A stretch of DNA of 55,343 nucleotides, from the NCBI GenBank assembly GCA_943333275.1, contig CALQSQ010000031.1, forward strand, positions 1-55,343. Reading direction: 5' to 3'. The stretch comes from Akkermansia muciniphila. GTDB lineage: Bacteria > Verrucomicrobiota > Verrucomicrobiia > Verrucomicrobiales > V1-33. The notes under the pieces are model-generated. The model saw only the letters and a program-made list of their open reading frames with translations, was not told the DNA's origin and did no database searches. Of the stretch, positions 36,034 through 43,720 are shown one piece after another. The translations under genes were made by a program, and so were the position numbers. The first letter of the stretch is position 1. Each line of letters begins with the position of its first letter.

Positions 36034-36381
36034 CTACAACGCGTTAATGATCCACACACGAGCCACAGAGGCGATGGCGAAATTTATCCCCACAATCCCG
36101 ATGAGTCCTAAAAAGGCATTGCTCCTTCTCTCGTCCACAAGCTTGCTGGTTAGAAGAATGCAGAGGATGAAGGCGATGGGGCCAGTGATGATTAACGAAA
36201 CTACGGCCGGCACAGAAAATGCGCCTTCATCGTCCCTGCCCCTGAGGAGCCCGGCACCCACAGCGATGCCGCCCACCAAACCAACAATCATCAGCAGGCT
36301 GGGCGTGAGGAGCAGTAGCCATTGCCAGAGTTTCCAGGGGCGTTTGGGAGGAGGGAGGTCCGTGGAGGGCTCATTGTCCAT
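36034..36381 (-). CDS. Small membrane protein, 115 aa, unknown
   Basis: From the ATG at 36381: an acidic/proline-rich start (DNEPSTDLPPPKRPWKLWQW), then three hydrophobic helices (LLLLTPSLLMIVGLVGGIAVGAGLL, VVSLIITGPIAFILCILLT, AFLGLIGIVGINFAIASVARVWI). No family known to me. Its start overlaps the end of the EF-hand gene by 11 bases, so it is probably the last gene of that transcript. It ends next to the foldback repeat. Confidence 0.65.
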   Translation of the reverse strand: MDNEPSTDLPPPKRPWKLWQWLLLLTPSLLMIVGLVGGIAVGAGLLRGRDDEGAFSVPAVVSLIITGPIAFILCILLTSKLVDERRSNAFLGLIGIVGINFAIASVARVWIINAL

Positions 36382-37003
36382 GGAGTGGCGGGTCCGGGTT
36401 TGTAGGAAGTACGATGCGTCGCCGAGGGGTAGGGGGGTCCTTCTTCGTGGGTTGATCACCTTGTTTTTCAGGCTTTTCCGTGATGGTAACCTGACGCCTG
36501 TCCGAGGTGAGCGGTGTTCCGCTATTCGTAGGTAGGACGATGCGACGGCGGACCTCGAGTTTGGGCTCAACGTTGGTGGGAGGTCTTCGGTTAAGATCCA
36601 CGAGGGATTGGTAAAGCTCGTCATCGTCCAGCCGGCCATCATGATTAAGATCATACTTGGCTAACGTAGCCCCCCGTCGCTCAGCGGATTCGCTGGCTTG
36701 GTTGGCTTCTCGGTTGCGCAGGTATTGCCGTGCCCGTGCCAATTCGTCATTTTCGAGCGTGCCATTGTTGTCGCGATCGAATAAACCAAGGCCGATGCCT
36801 TTGATTAACTCCAGTTTACTCAGTGGAAGCTCTGTTTCATCCGGATCTGGTTCAGGCACTACTTTCCGACTGGATTCTTCTGCAATTAAATTGCTGGTAG
36901 TTGATTTTCGATGCAGCCATTCAACCAGAATGATTGCCCCTATGAGCAGGCACAGGAACAAGCATTTGCCGCCGATGGACCATGGTCTGGGGTAAATTTG
37001 CAC
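36371..37003 (-). CDS. EF-hand calcium-binding membrane-anchored protein
   Basis: 210 residues. One N-terminal membrane anchor (GKCLFLCLLIGAIILVEWLH) is followed by two canonical EF-hand loops, DRDNNGTLENDE and DLNHDGRLDDDE, each starting with Asp and ending with Glu at position 12. A basic, proline-rich tail contains two RRRIVLPTN repeats. It is probably a calcium-responsive protein outside or at the inner membrane; partners are unknown. It sits in a leftward run after dgt and a 43-residue membrane protein and overlaps the next small membrane protein gene. Confidence 0.75.
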   Translation of the reverse strand: MQIYPRPWSIGGKCLFLCLLIGAIILVEWLHRKSTTSNLIAEESSRKVVPEPDPDETELPLSKLELIKGIGLGLFDRDNNGTLENDELARARQYLRNREANQASESAERRGATLAKYDLNHDGRLDDDELYQSLVDLNRRPPTNVEPKLEVRRRIVLPTNSGTPLTSDRRQVTITEKPEKQGDQPTKKDPPTPRRRIVLPTNPDPPLHGQ

Positions 37004-37034
37004 GGTGGCAATCTAGCAGGTTGGTGGCTGGCGA

Positions 37035-37166
37035 TCAATCGTCGGCGACGAGGCCGAAGAACCATTTTAAGAACCAAATGGGCTGGCCGGTGTAGATGCC
37101 GAAACAAACCAGTCCGAGCAACGCCACGCTGAGGGTGATGGCTAGGTATTTGAGGCGTTTGCGCAT
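37035..37166 (-). CDS. 43-residue single-helix membrane protein
   Basis: Reading the minus strand from the ATG at 37166 gives MRKRLKYLAITLSVALLG, then LVCFGIYTGQPIWFLKWFFGLVADD and a TGA. A basic start, one hydrophobic helix and an aromatic tail make it a plausible small membrane protein. It lies 28 bases after dgt and 31 bases before the EF-hand gene in the same direction, which supports it being real. Confidence 0.6.
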   Translation of the reverse strand: MRKRLKYLAITLSVALLGLVCFGIYTGQPIWFLKWFFGLVADD

Positions 37167-37194
37167 GGGATGGAAGGTGGGGGGCAAGCCTTTT

Positions 37195-38463
37195 CTAAAC
37201 CAAGTCGAGGATGCTGCCGAAGTCTGGGGCGAAGAGGCGTTTGTAGGTGCGGGTGGCGAAGCCGTCGGTCATGCGGCTGAGGGCGTCGCAGAGGAGGCGG
37301 GCTTTGGCGGCGGGGGTGGGGGCTTGGGTGAGGGCGGTGTTGTCTGGCTCGCTGAGGAGGTTGAGGCCGTGGGTGCTCTCAATGTAGCGGTGGGTGAGCG
37401 TCTGGAAGAGGCGGGTGAGGATGAAGTCGGCTTTGGATTCGAGTTGCTGGAGCTGGACGCTGCGGAAGACGAGGTGGAGGGCGAGTTTCTTATAGAGCTG
37501 GGCTTCGGCGCGGGCGGCGGGGTCGATGACCAGCTTGAAGCGGTAGCGGTTGGTGCGCTCGGACATGAAGTTGGAGTCGGGTTCAAGGGTGGCGGCGTCG
37601 ATGAAGTCGCCGATTTTCTTGCGGAGGAGGGCCTCGGCACGGCCGCCACCTTTGCGCATGCGTTCGGTGAGTTTGGAAATGTGGTCGGTCTGGGCGGGGG
37701 TGAGAGTTTGCTTTTCTGCCCAGCGTTCGATGGCTTCGAGGGTGATGAAGCCGGCGTTGATGCCGTCGGCGATGTCGTTGAGGGAGTAGGCGGTGTCGTC
37801 CGCCCAGTCCATGATCTGGCATTCGATGGAGCGGAAGGAGTCGCGGGCGGGGCCGGGGGGGAGTTCTGCGGGGAAGTCGTGGCCGGCGAGGACGAAGTCG
37901 AGGTATTTGGCCTGCTGGTCGTAGAGGAAGTGGTGGTCCGGGGAGGGGAGTTCGGCGTGGAGGGATTTGTATTTCAAGACGCCGTCGAGAAGAGCGCGGC
38001 AGGGGTTCATGCCGGTTTGCTGGCCGGTGAAGATGGTCTCTGTGAGGAGGCGGAGAGTCTGGGCATTTCCTTCAAATCCGCCGTAGGGGGCCATGAGTCG
38101 GTGGAGGGTGCGTTCGCCGGCGTGTCCGAAGGGGGGGTGGCCGATGTCGTGGGCGAGGCAGGCGGCTTCGACGAGGTCCGGGTCGATGAAGAAGGTATCG
38201 CTGAGGAGGGGGCTGCGTTTCTGCAAGGCAGCGCAGAGGGAGCGGCCGATCTGGGAGACTTCGATGCTGTGGGTGAGGCGGGTGCGGTAGAAGTCGTATT
38301 CGCCGCTGAGAAAGACCTGGGTCTTGCTCTGGAGGCGGCGGAAGGCGGAGGTGTGGATGATGCGGTCGCGGTTGACCTGGAAGACGGTGCGATATTCGGT
38401 GGGGCGGGAGGGGAGGGGCTCCAGTGTGGCGGTGTCGAAGTCGGTGTAGAAGGTGTTGGGCAT
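37195..38463 (-). CDS. dgt: Deoxyguanosinetriphosphate triphosphohydrolase-like protein
   Basis: 422 residues of the HD superfamily dNTP triphosphohydrolases, which split dNTPs to nucleosides and tripolyphosphate and help balance nucleotide pools or limit phage. It opens with the family pattern RDRIIHTSAFRRLQSKTQVF and TRLTHSIEVSQIGRSL (metal His), then VEAACLAHDIGHPPFGHAGERTL (HD) and MDWADDTAYSLNDIADGI (last metal Asp). The length fits the bacterial type. It stands 45 bases after exbD and may share that transcript. The gene symbol follows the E. coli homologue; the substrate preference is not visible. Confidence 0.93.
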   Translation of the reverse strand: MPNTFYTDFDTATLEPLPSRPTEYRTVFQVNRDRIIHTSAFRRLQSKTQVFLSGEYDFYRTRLTHSIEVSQIGRSLCAALQKRSPLLSDTFFIDPDLVEAACLAHDIGHPPFGHAGERTLHRLMAPYGGFEGNAQTLRLLTETIFTGQQTGMNPCRALLDGVLKYKSLHAELPSPDHHFLYDQQAKYLDFVLAGHDFPAELPPGPARDSFRSIECQIMDWADDTAYSLNDIADGINAGFITLEAIERWAEKQTLTPAQTDHISKLTERMRKGGGRAEALLRKKIGDFIDAATLEPDSNFMSERTNRYRFKLVIDPAARAEAQLYKKLALHLVFRSVQLQQLESKADFILTRLFQTLTHRYIESTHGLNLLSEPDNTALTQAPTPAAKARLLCDALSRMTDGFATRTYKRLFAPDFGSILDLV

Positions 38464-38508
38464 GAGGAATGGGCTAGAGACTAAAGATGAAAAGCCATAG
38501 ACTAAGGC

Positions 38509-38922
38509 TCAGGGCTTCATGACGCGGGCGGGGACTTCGTTCATTTTGTAGCCGGCATTTTTCAGTCCTTCCCAGACTTTGATGAGCGTGCCGAAGGGGA
38601 CTTTCTCGTCGAGGCGGAGTTCGAGTTTCACGTCGGGTTGGGCGGATTTGGCGGCTTGGAGGGCGGCGACGAGGTCGTCCATGGCGACGGGTTGGTCACC
38701 GAGGAAGATGTTCTCTTCCTTGGTGACGCTGAGGCCGAGGCGGGCGACGGGGGCTTCGCCGGTGGCGAGGGCTTCGCTCTTGGGAAGTGAGACGCTGACG
38801 GAGGACTGGGCTTCCTTGAAGGTGGTGGTGACGACGAGGAAGATGAGCAGGATGATGAGGATATCGATCATCGAAATGATCTGCAGGACCGGCTTGGGGC
38901 GTTTCTTGACCAGGAAATTCAT
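38509..38922 (-). CDS. ExbD/TolR family biopolymer transport protein
   Basis: 137 residues with one N-terminal membrane helix carrying the key acid (LQIISMIDILIILLIFLVVTTTF; the Asp in SMIDI is the proton-carrying residue of ExbD/TolR) and a periplasmic domain ending in AGYKMNEVPARV. It works with the ExbB-like protein encoded just upstream, which its start overlaps by four bases (ATGA, 38919-38922). Together they turn proton flow into movement of the TonB-like partner. Confidence 0.93.
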   Translation of the reverse strand: MNFLVKKRPKPVLQIISMIDILIILLIFLVVTTTFKEAQSSVSVSLPKSEALATGEAPVARLGLSVTKEENIFLGDQPVAMDDLVAALQAAKSAQPDVKLELRLDEKVPFGTLIKVWEGLKNAGYKMNEVPARVMKP

Positions 38923-39737
38923 GCGTTCTCCGGTGCGGTCACGATGTCTTCTTCCGCCTTGGCGATGGGGGCGGGCCGGGTGATTTTGAGCGGGGCCTTC
39001 GCCTCCCTGACGGGGGCTGCCAACGGGGGAGGAATTTCGTCAGCGACCTCAATGGGACGGTAGGCGGCGTGGATGAGGCCGGTGGTGAGCGTGCCCATGC
39101 GCAGCGAGAGGCCTTCCAGACGGCGGGCGAAGTAGCTCTGGAAAATGTAGCATGGCACCGCCACGGCGAGTCCGGCGATGGTGGTATTGAGCGCCTCGGA
39201 AATGCCGCGGGAAATGAGCTGGGCCTGCTCCGGACCAGCCGCGCGTGCCCCAAACGATCCGAAGATTCGAACCATGCCGCTGACCGTTCCAATCAGGCCG
39301 AGCAGCGGGGCGATGGTGAAAATGACTTCCAGTCCGGGAATGCCCCTTTCCAATCGCGACAGCTCCTCGCGGCCCACGGCCTCGGTGGATTTCTCTGCTT
39401 CCTCGCGGCTGCCATGCGTGGGCAGGAGCGCGTGGCGGGCGATGCGGGCGAGCGTGGATTCGTTCTCGCGCAGGGAGCGGGTGACATCGGAGAGTTTGCC
39501 GGCGGCGGCGAGTTCCTCGACATGGGCGAGTTTTTCCGCCAGCGGTTCCGGCACGACGGCGCTGACGCGCAGGTCGAAGAATTTCATGATGATGAGCGTC
39601 ACGGCGACGAACGAACAGATGACCACCGGCAGCATGAACCAGCCGCCGGTCTCAAAGAAATGCCAGACGCGGTCCAAGGATTCCCGGAACGGGGATTCGG
39701 CCAGCAGGAAGGAGTATTTAGTGAAAGAGAAATCCAT
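38919..39737 (-). CDS. MotA/TolQ/ExbB family proton channel protein
   Basis: 272 residues with three membrane helices: WFMLPVVICSFVAVTLIIMKFF, then GIPGLEVIFTIAPLLGLIGTVSGMVRIFGSFG and ISRGISEALNTTIAGLAVAVPCYIFQSYF, the last two containing the conserved family residues. The C-terminal tail is rich in Pro, Ala and Lys. It is the channel part of an energy transducer. Its start overlaps the end of the TonB-like gene by 20 bases and its end overlaps exbD by four, so the three are one translational unit. Confidence 0.93.
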   Translation of the reverse strand: MDFSFTKYSFLLAESPFRESLDRVWHFFETGGWFMLPVVICSFVAVTLIIMKFFDLRVSAVVPEPLAEKLAHVEELAAAGKLSDVTRSLRENESTLARIARHALLPTHGSREEAEKSTEAVGREELSRLERGIPGLEVIFTIAPLLGLIGTVSGMVRIFGSFGARAAGPEQAQLISRGISEALNTTIAGLAVAVPCYIFQSYFARRLEGLSLRMGTLTTGLIHAAYRPIEVADEIPPPLAAPVREAKAPLKITRPAPIAKAEEDIVTAPENA

Positions 39738-40866
39738 AGGTGATGTGCAGGCGGTTGCCGATCAGGTAGTCGTTCAACTCCTTGGGGATGGGCGGAAGTT
39801 TGGATTCAAGAATCACGCCAAGGACGATGTCCTGCAGGATGGGGCTGGTCTCCTTGGGGTTGGTGACGCGCAGGTTCTCCACGGTGCCCTGGGGATTGAG
39901 GTCAAACTCCACTTCCACCGCGCCGTAGGAAATGCGGTCGCGGGCGCGCATGCAGGCGGGGGTGAATTTCTGGGAAATGGCGGCTTCGACTTTGGCGAGG
40001 TATTTCCCCTGCTCGGTGCCGGCGGCTTCGACGGCGGCTTTGCCACGGTTGGAAATGCCGCCGCGCAGCGTGTTCTTGCGGGTAAGGATGGTGGCGGCAT
40101 CGGGATTCTTGCCGCGTGGCGTGCCGGCTCCGCTGGAGGGCGCTGGAGCGGAGGCGGTGGTTTTTGGCTGATCGTCCGCAGCCGTTTTCGGGGGCGTTTC
40201 CATGGGGACGAGTTTGTCGAGTTTCGTTTCCTTCATGGCCGTCTCCTTGGGGGTATCGAGCGGCGATTTGGTCTTGAGATCGGAGAGCGGGTCATCGGTG
40301 GGAGCCAGTTCCTTGGGGGCGGAGGGCGGCGTGGGTGGGGCGGGCTTCGGCACCTGCGCGACGGCGGGTGAGGGTGGTGGCGCGGGGGGTTGGAGGGGAT
40401 TGGTGGGACGCGCGTTGATGCGTTCCTCGGGGGAGTATTCGCCCTTGGCGAAATTGCGGTCGGCGAGATCAAGCACCGGGCTGTTCAGGCCCTTCTGGTT
40501 GGGCAGGTTCACATCCCCATCCGGATCCGGTGCCATTTCCGTGGCGGCATGCGTGGTGCGGTCTGAGATGAATTTCGGATCAGCCGGCTCCACGTTTGGA
40601 TTCAGCTGGTCATCGCTGGTGCGGATGGATTTGATGGCCTCGGAAATCTTCTTTCGCGTGGCCTCCGGCAAATCAGGCACGGCGACCTCCGGCTCAACGA
40701 CCACAACCATTTCCTCCGCCGCAGGTTCTGAGGGTTCAGGAAATGACAGCGAAGCCGTCTGGAAAATCCCCACCATCCAGAACCACGCCACCACAGCAAA
40801 CAACACCGCGTGAAAGGCGGTGGACAGGCCCATGAAGAGGCTGAACTGGCGAGCAGTGGAGGTCAT
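39718..40866 (-). CDS. TonB-like energy transducer
   Basis: 382 residues: an N-terminal membrane helix (FSLFMGLSTAFHAVLFAVVAWFWMV) with a histidine as in TonB; a long Pro/Lys/Thr-rich periplasmic spacer (for example PLQPPAPPPSPAVAQVPKPAPPTPPSAP); and a C-terminal domain with the TonB/TolA-type pattern AISQKFTPACMRARDRISYGAVEVEFDLNPQGTVENLRV. With the overlapping ExbB and ExbD genes it should power uptake through outer-membrane receptors or maintain the envelope. No TonB-dependent receptor is in the window. First gene of the leftward run. Confidence 0.85.
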   Translation of the reverse strand: MTSTARQFSLFMGLSTAFHAVLFAVVAWFWMVGIFQTASLSFPEPSEPAAEEMVVVVEPEVAVPDLPEATRKKISEAIKSIRTSDDQLNPNVEPADPKFISDRTTHAATEMAPDPDGDVNLPNQKGLNSPVLDLADRNFAKGEYSPEERINARPTNPLQPPAPPPSPAVAQVPKPAPPTPPSAPKELAPTDDPLSDLKTKSPLDTPKETAMKETKLDKLVPMETPPKTAADDQPKTTASAPAPSSGAGTPRGKNPDAATILTRKNTLRGGISNRGKAAVEAAGTEQGKYLAKVEAAISQKFTPACMRARDRISYGAVEVEFDLNPQGTVENLRVTNPKETSPILQDIVLGVILESKLPPIPKELNDYLIGNRLHITYGFLFH

Positions 40867-41149
40867 TGCCGGAAGGAATCGATCACCCTCTCCCTGCCAT
40901 GCGGAAGGGGGATTTGCGAGAGGAATTTCGTGGGAGTGTCGGGGGTGATGGGGGCGGAGGATGGCGGCGTGGCGCGGAGTGGCTGGGGCGGGTTAGGGGG
41001 AGAAGTGGGGGCCCTTGGTTGGTCTCCATTTTCGGAATTTGGCGTATATGCCCTATATGGCTCATGGGGCCTATGCATCCGCTGTCAGGAGCGTTGGGGT
41101 GAGCAGGGAGGTTGGTTGGGGCTGGGAGGCAGAATGCCCCCGCCACGGA

Positions 41150-41181
41150 AAAGTGGCGACCCGTTGCTGAGTCGCCACTTT
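41150..41181 (-). terminator. Probable terminator after ahcY
   Basis: Perfect 11 bp arms (aaagtggcgac and gtcgccacttt) around a 10-base loop, 50 bases after the ahcY stop. The T run on the ahcY side is short, so efficiency is uncertain. Confidence 0.6.
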
Positions 41182-41202
41182 CTTGATTTATGTTGTGGGC
41201 TG

Positions 41203-41219
41203 ATGGGCGGGACGCCCAT
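41203..41219. repeat. Short REP-like palindrome
   Basis: atgggcg-gga-cgcccat, a 7 bp stem with a 3-base loop right after ahcY. This gggcg/cgccc form is common between genes in Planctomycetes and Verrucomicrobia. Confidence 0.5.
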
Positions 41220-41230
41220 GCCACGGTTGG

Positions 41231-42679
41231 TTAGTAACGATAGTGCTCAGCCTTGTAAGGGCCGCCCACGGGCACGCCGAGGTAGGCGGCTTGTTCGTCG
41301 GTGAGGACGGTGAGTTTCACGCCGATCTTTTCCAGGTGGAGGCGGGCGACTTCTTCGTCGAGGTGTTTTGGCAGACGGGTAACTTCTGGCTTGGCGTTAG
41401 CGCGGTTTTTCCAGAGTTCGAGCTGGGCGAGGGCCTGGTTGGTGAAGCTGGCGCTCATGACGAAGGCCGGGTGGCCGGTGGCGCAGCCGAGGTTCATGAG
41501 GCGGCCTTCGGCCAGCATGAAGATGGCGCGGTCACCGGGGACGTCGTAACGGTCAAACTGGGGTTTGATGTTGGTTTTCTTGACGCCCTTGGCGTTGTTG
41601 AGTTTGTCCACTTGGATTTCGTTGTCGAAGTGGCCGATGTTACAGACGATGGCCTGGTCTTTCATGTTGAGCATGTGCTCAAGCGTGATGACGTCCTTGT
41701 TGCCAGTGGTGGTGACGTAGATATCGGCGGTGCCGAGGGTGTCTTCCACGGTTTTGACTTCGAAGCCTTCCATGGCGGCCTGGAGGGCGTTGATGGGGTC
41801 CACTTCGGTCACGATGACGCGCGCGCCAAAGCCACGAAGGCTGTGCGCGGAGCCTTTGCCGACATCACCGTAGCCGCAGACGCAGGCAACTTTACCGGCG
41901 ATCATGACATCCGTGGCGCGCTTCAGGCCGTCGGCGCAGGATTCACGGCAGCCGTAGAGGTTGTCGAACTTGGACTTGGTGACGGAGTCGTTGACGTTGA
42001 TGGCGGGGACCAGCAGGCTGCCGGCTTCCATCATTTGGTAGAGGCGGTGGACGCCAGTGGTCGTTTCTTCGGAAACGCCCTTCCAGTCTTTCACGATTTC
42101 GTGGAAGATGCCGGGCTCTTCGGCGTGGACTTTTTTGAGGAGATCCTTGATGACCTGCTCCTCGTGGTTGCCGCTGGGGGTGTTCACCCAGTCGCTGCCA
42201 TTTTCGAGTTCGAAGCCTTTGTGAATGAAGAGCGTGGCATCGCCACCGTCATCGATGATGAGCTGCGGACCGGCGCCGTCGATGTGACGGATGGCCAGCC
42301 AGGTGCAATCCCAGTATTCTTCGAGGGACTCGCCCTTCCAAGCATAGACGGGCACTCCGGCGGCGGCAATGGCGGCGGCGGCGTGGTCCTGGGTGGAGAA
42401 AATGTTACACGACGCCCAGCGAACATTGGCACCGAGTTCCACCATCGTTTCGATGAGGACGGCGGTTTCGATGGTCATGTGCAGGGAACCGGTCACGCGG
42501 ACGCCTTTGAGAGGCTTGAGGGGACCGTATTTCTTGCGGATGGACATCAGGCCGGGCATTTCCTGCTCGGCAATGGTCAGGGTCTTGCGGCCCCAGTCGG
42601 CGAGTTTGATATCGGCGACTTTGTAAGGGAGCGCGGCGGCCGTCTTGGGTTTGGGAGCTTCGAGGGTGGCGTTGGACAT
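41231..42679 (-). CDS. ahcY: Adenosylhomocysteinase
   Basis: 482 residues from the ATG at 42679 ([14 protein letters not shown]); an upstream in-frame ATG lies inside the leader with the palindromic element and is unlikely. The enzyme splits S-adenosylhomocysteine to adenosine and homocysteine, clearing the product of SAM-dependent methylation. Visible motifs are [59 protein letters not shown], the NAD-binding [32 protein letters not shown], and the C-terminal KAEHYRY. All are standard. It is probably regulated through the palindrome at 42726-42741. Confidence 0.97.
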   Translation of the reverse strand: MSNATLEAPKPKTAAALPYKVADIKLADWGRKTLTIAEQEMPGLMSIRKKYGPLKPLKGVRVTGSLHMTIETAVLIETMVELGANVRWASCNIFSTQDHAAAAIAAAGVPVYAWKGESLEEYWDCTWLAIRHIDGAGPQLIIDDGGDATLFIHKGFELENGSDWVNTPSGNHEEQVIKDLLKKVHAEEPGIFHEIVKDWKGVSEETTTGVHRLYQMMEAGSLLVPAINVNDSVTKSKFDNLYGCRESCADGLKRATDVMIAGKVACVCGYGDVGKGSAHSLRGFGARVIVTEVDPINALQAAMEGFEVKTVEDTLGTADIYVTTTGNKDVITLEHMLNMKDQAIVCNIGHFDNEIQVDKLNNAKGVKKTNIKPQFDRYDVPGDRAIFMLAEGRLMNLGCATGHPAFVMSASFTNQALAQLELWKNRANAKPEVTRLPKHLDEEVARLHLEKIGVKLTVLTDEQAAYLGVPVGGPYKAEHYRY

Positions 42680-42725
42680 GGGTTTTAGGGTGGTGGGTGG
42701 TTTTGATGCAGGAACATAACAACGC

Positions 42726-42741
42726 ATCAAGATATGTTGAT
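42726..42741. promoter_or_regulatory. Palindromic operator-like site upstream of ahcY
   Basis: atcaagatatgttgat, a 16 bp palindrome with one mismatched pair, 47 bases upstream of the ahcY start. ahcY genes in several phyla are controlled by ArsR-family, SAH-sensing repressors of the SahR type that bind AT-rich palindromes of this kind. That family link is established knowledge; this site being such an operator is inference. Confidence 0.5.
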
Positions 42742-42873
42742 ATGTTCACTAAATTACGCCGCTCGTCAACCGATTGGACGCAAAAAATGCTGATTTGGGA
42801 AATTCCTTGAAAGATTTGTCCGCAAGCGTTAGTAATATGGTTCTGTTAAATAATTTTACCCCTTCTCCATTTC

Positions 42874-43365
42874 ATGAAGCTCCCCCTCCTCCTCGCGGCC
42901 GTTTGCTCACTCGTTTGCAGTTCGTGCCAAAACGTCAAATGGCCTTGGAAAAAGGCCGATGCTGTCGCTGACCCCTACGCCGCCGCCGCGGGCCAATACA
43001 ACGCCTATCCGCAGCAGCCAAACTACACCCAACCGCCCGCCCAGGATCTCAACACCCCGAATTACAACACCGGTGGCGAACAGGCGCAGGTCTATCCCGC
43101 CAATGGTGCCGGGGCTGCCCAGCCAAATTACAACGCCGGTGCTCCGGATTGGAATGCCGGGGCAGCACCCAAACCCGCAGCCAAACCCGCAGCCAAACCC
43201 GCAGCCAAAGTCACAGGCGGCGGTGGGCGTTCCTACACGGTCGTCCGCGGGGATACACAATATGGAATCGCTCGTAAATACGGCACCACCGTGACCAAGC
43301 TTCAGCAGGCCAACGGCCTGACCAGCGCAAATCTGCAGATCGGGCAAAAATTACGGATTCCGTAA
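42874..43365 (+). CDS. LysM-domain lipoprotein
   Basis: 163 residues. The signal peptide has a lipobox-like end (AAVCSLVCSSC), so it is probably lipid-anchored. A low-complexity Asn/Gln/Tyr/Pro region (YNAYPQQPNYTQPPAQ) and a KPAAKPAAKPAAK triplet repeat lead to one C-terminal LysM domain: YTVVRGDTQYGIARKYGTTVTKLQQANGL, ending QIGQKLRIP. LysM binds peptidoglycan, so the protein may tether the envelope to the wall. It is divergent from ahcY across about 190 bases. Confidence 0.88.
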   Translation: MKLPLLLAAVCSLVCSSCQNVKWPWKKADAVADPYAAAAGQYNAYPQQPNYTQPPAQDLNTPNYNTGGEQAQVYPANGAGAAQPNYNAGAPDWNAGAAPKPAAKPAAKPAAKVTGGGGRSYTVVRGDTQYGIARKYGTTVTKLQQANGLTSANLQIGQKLRIP

Positions 43366-43720
43366 TTCGCCAGTATTTTACGAAAGCATGAAAAATGCTG
43401 TCTCAGGTTGCGTCCTCCGTTGAGGGCGTTTGGCTATTTCCGTCGGGCTTTCCTGCTGGTCACGCAAAGGCACCCTCTGCGGCCTCCGTCGTTCTGTCCC
43501 GCCATGAAATGCTGAAGCGGCCTCTAGCCGAAAATCTTGGTATTTTCAACTTTTCTGTCTTTGACTCCCTGCGGCAGCCGCATAGATTCCGCGCCTTCCC
43601 GCACAATGGCTGGTTCCGACCGCTTGCTCCCTGCAATTCACGGAGCCTGGCATCCCCTGCCGAGCCGTGCGCCTGTTTTACCAAACACAAACCCCGTCAC
43701 ATCGACACCCACACAAACCC
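43366..43720. other. Leader/intergenic region before ppdK
   Basis: About 355 bases between the LysM gene and ppdK. No gene, terminator or recognisable RNA motif is visible. Open frames here lack start context and run into ppdK out of frame. Confidence 0.45.

Larger units (their letters stand above)
40867..41230. other. Intergenic region holding two hairpins
   Basis: About 360 bases between the TonB-like gene start and the ahcY stop. Apart from the hairpins listed separately (41150-41181, 41203-41219) it is G-rich sequence in which I see no gene. Confidence 0.5.

Noticed and set aside
35703..36059. Arginine-rich 118-codon frame on the minus strand
   Set aside because: It is formed by the foldback repeat; such frames are a known annotation artefact in Planctomycetes and Verrucomicrobia.
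37096..38484. Plus-strand open frame of 462 codons
   Set aside because: Antisense shadow of dgt; Gly/Glu/Val-rich without domains.
41243..42688. Plus-strand open frame of 481 codons
   Set aside because: Antisense to ahcY.
42680..42780. SAM or SAH riboswitch upstream of ahcY
   Set aside because: No conserved riboswitch core can be matched in the short leader; only the palindrome stands out.
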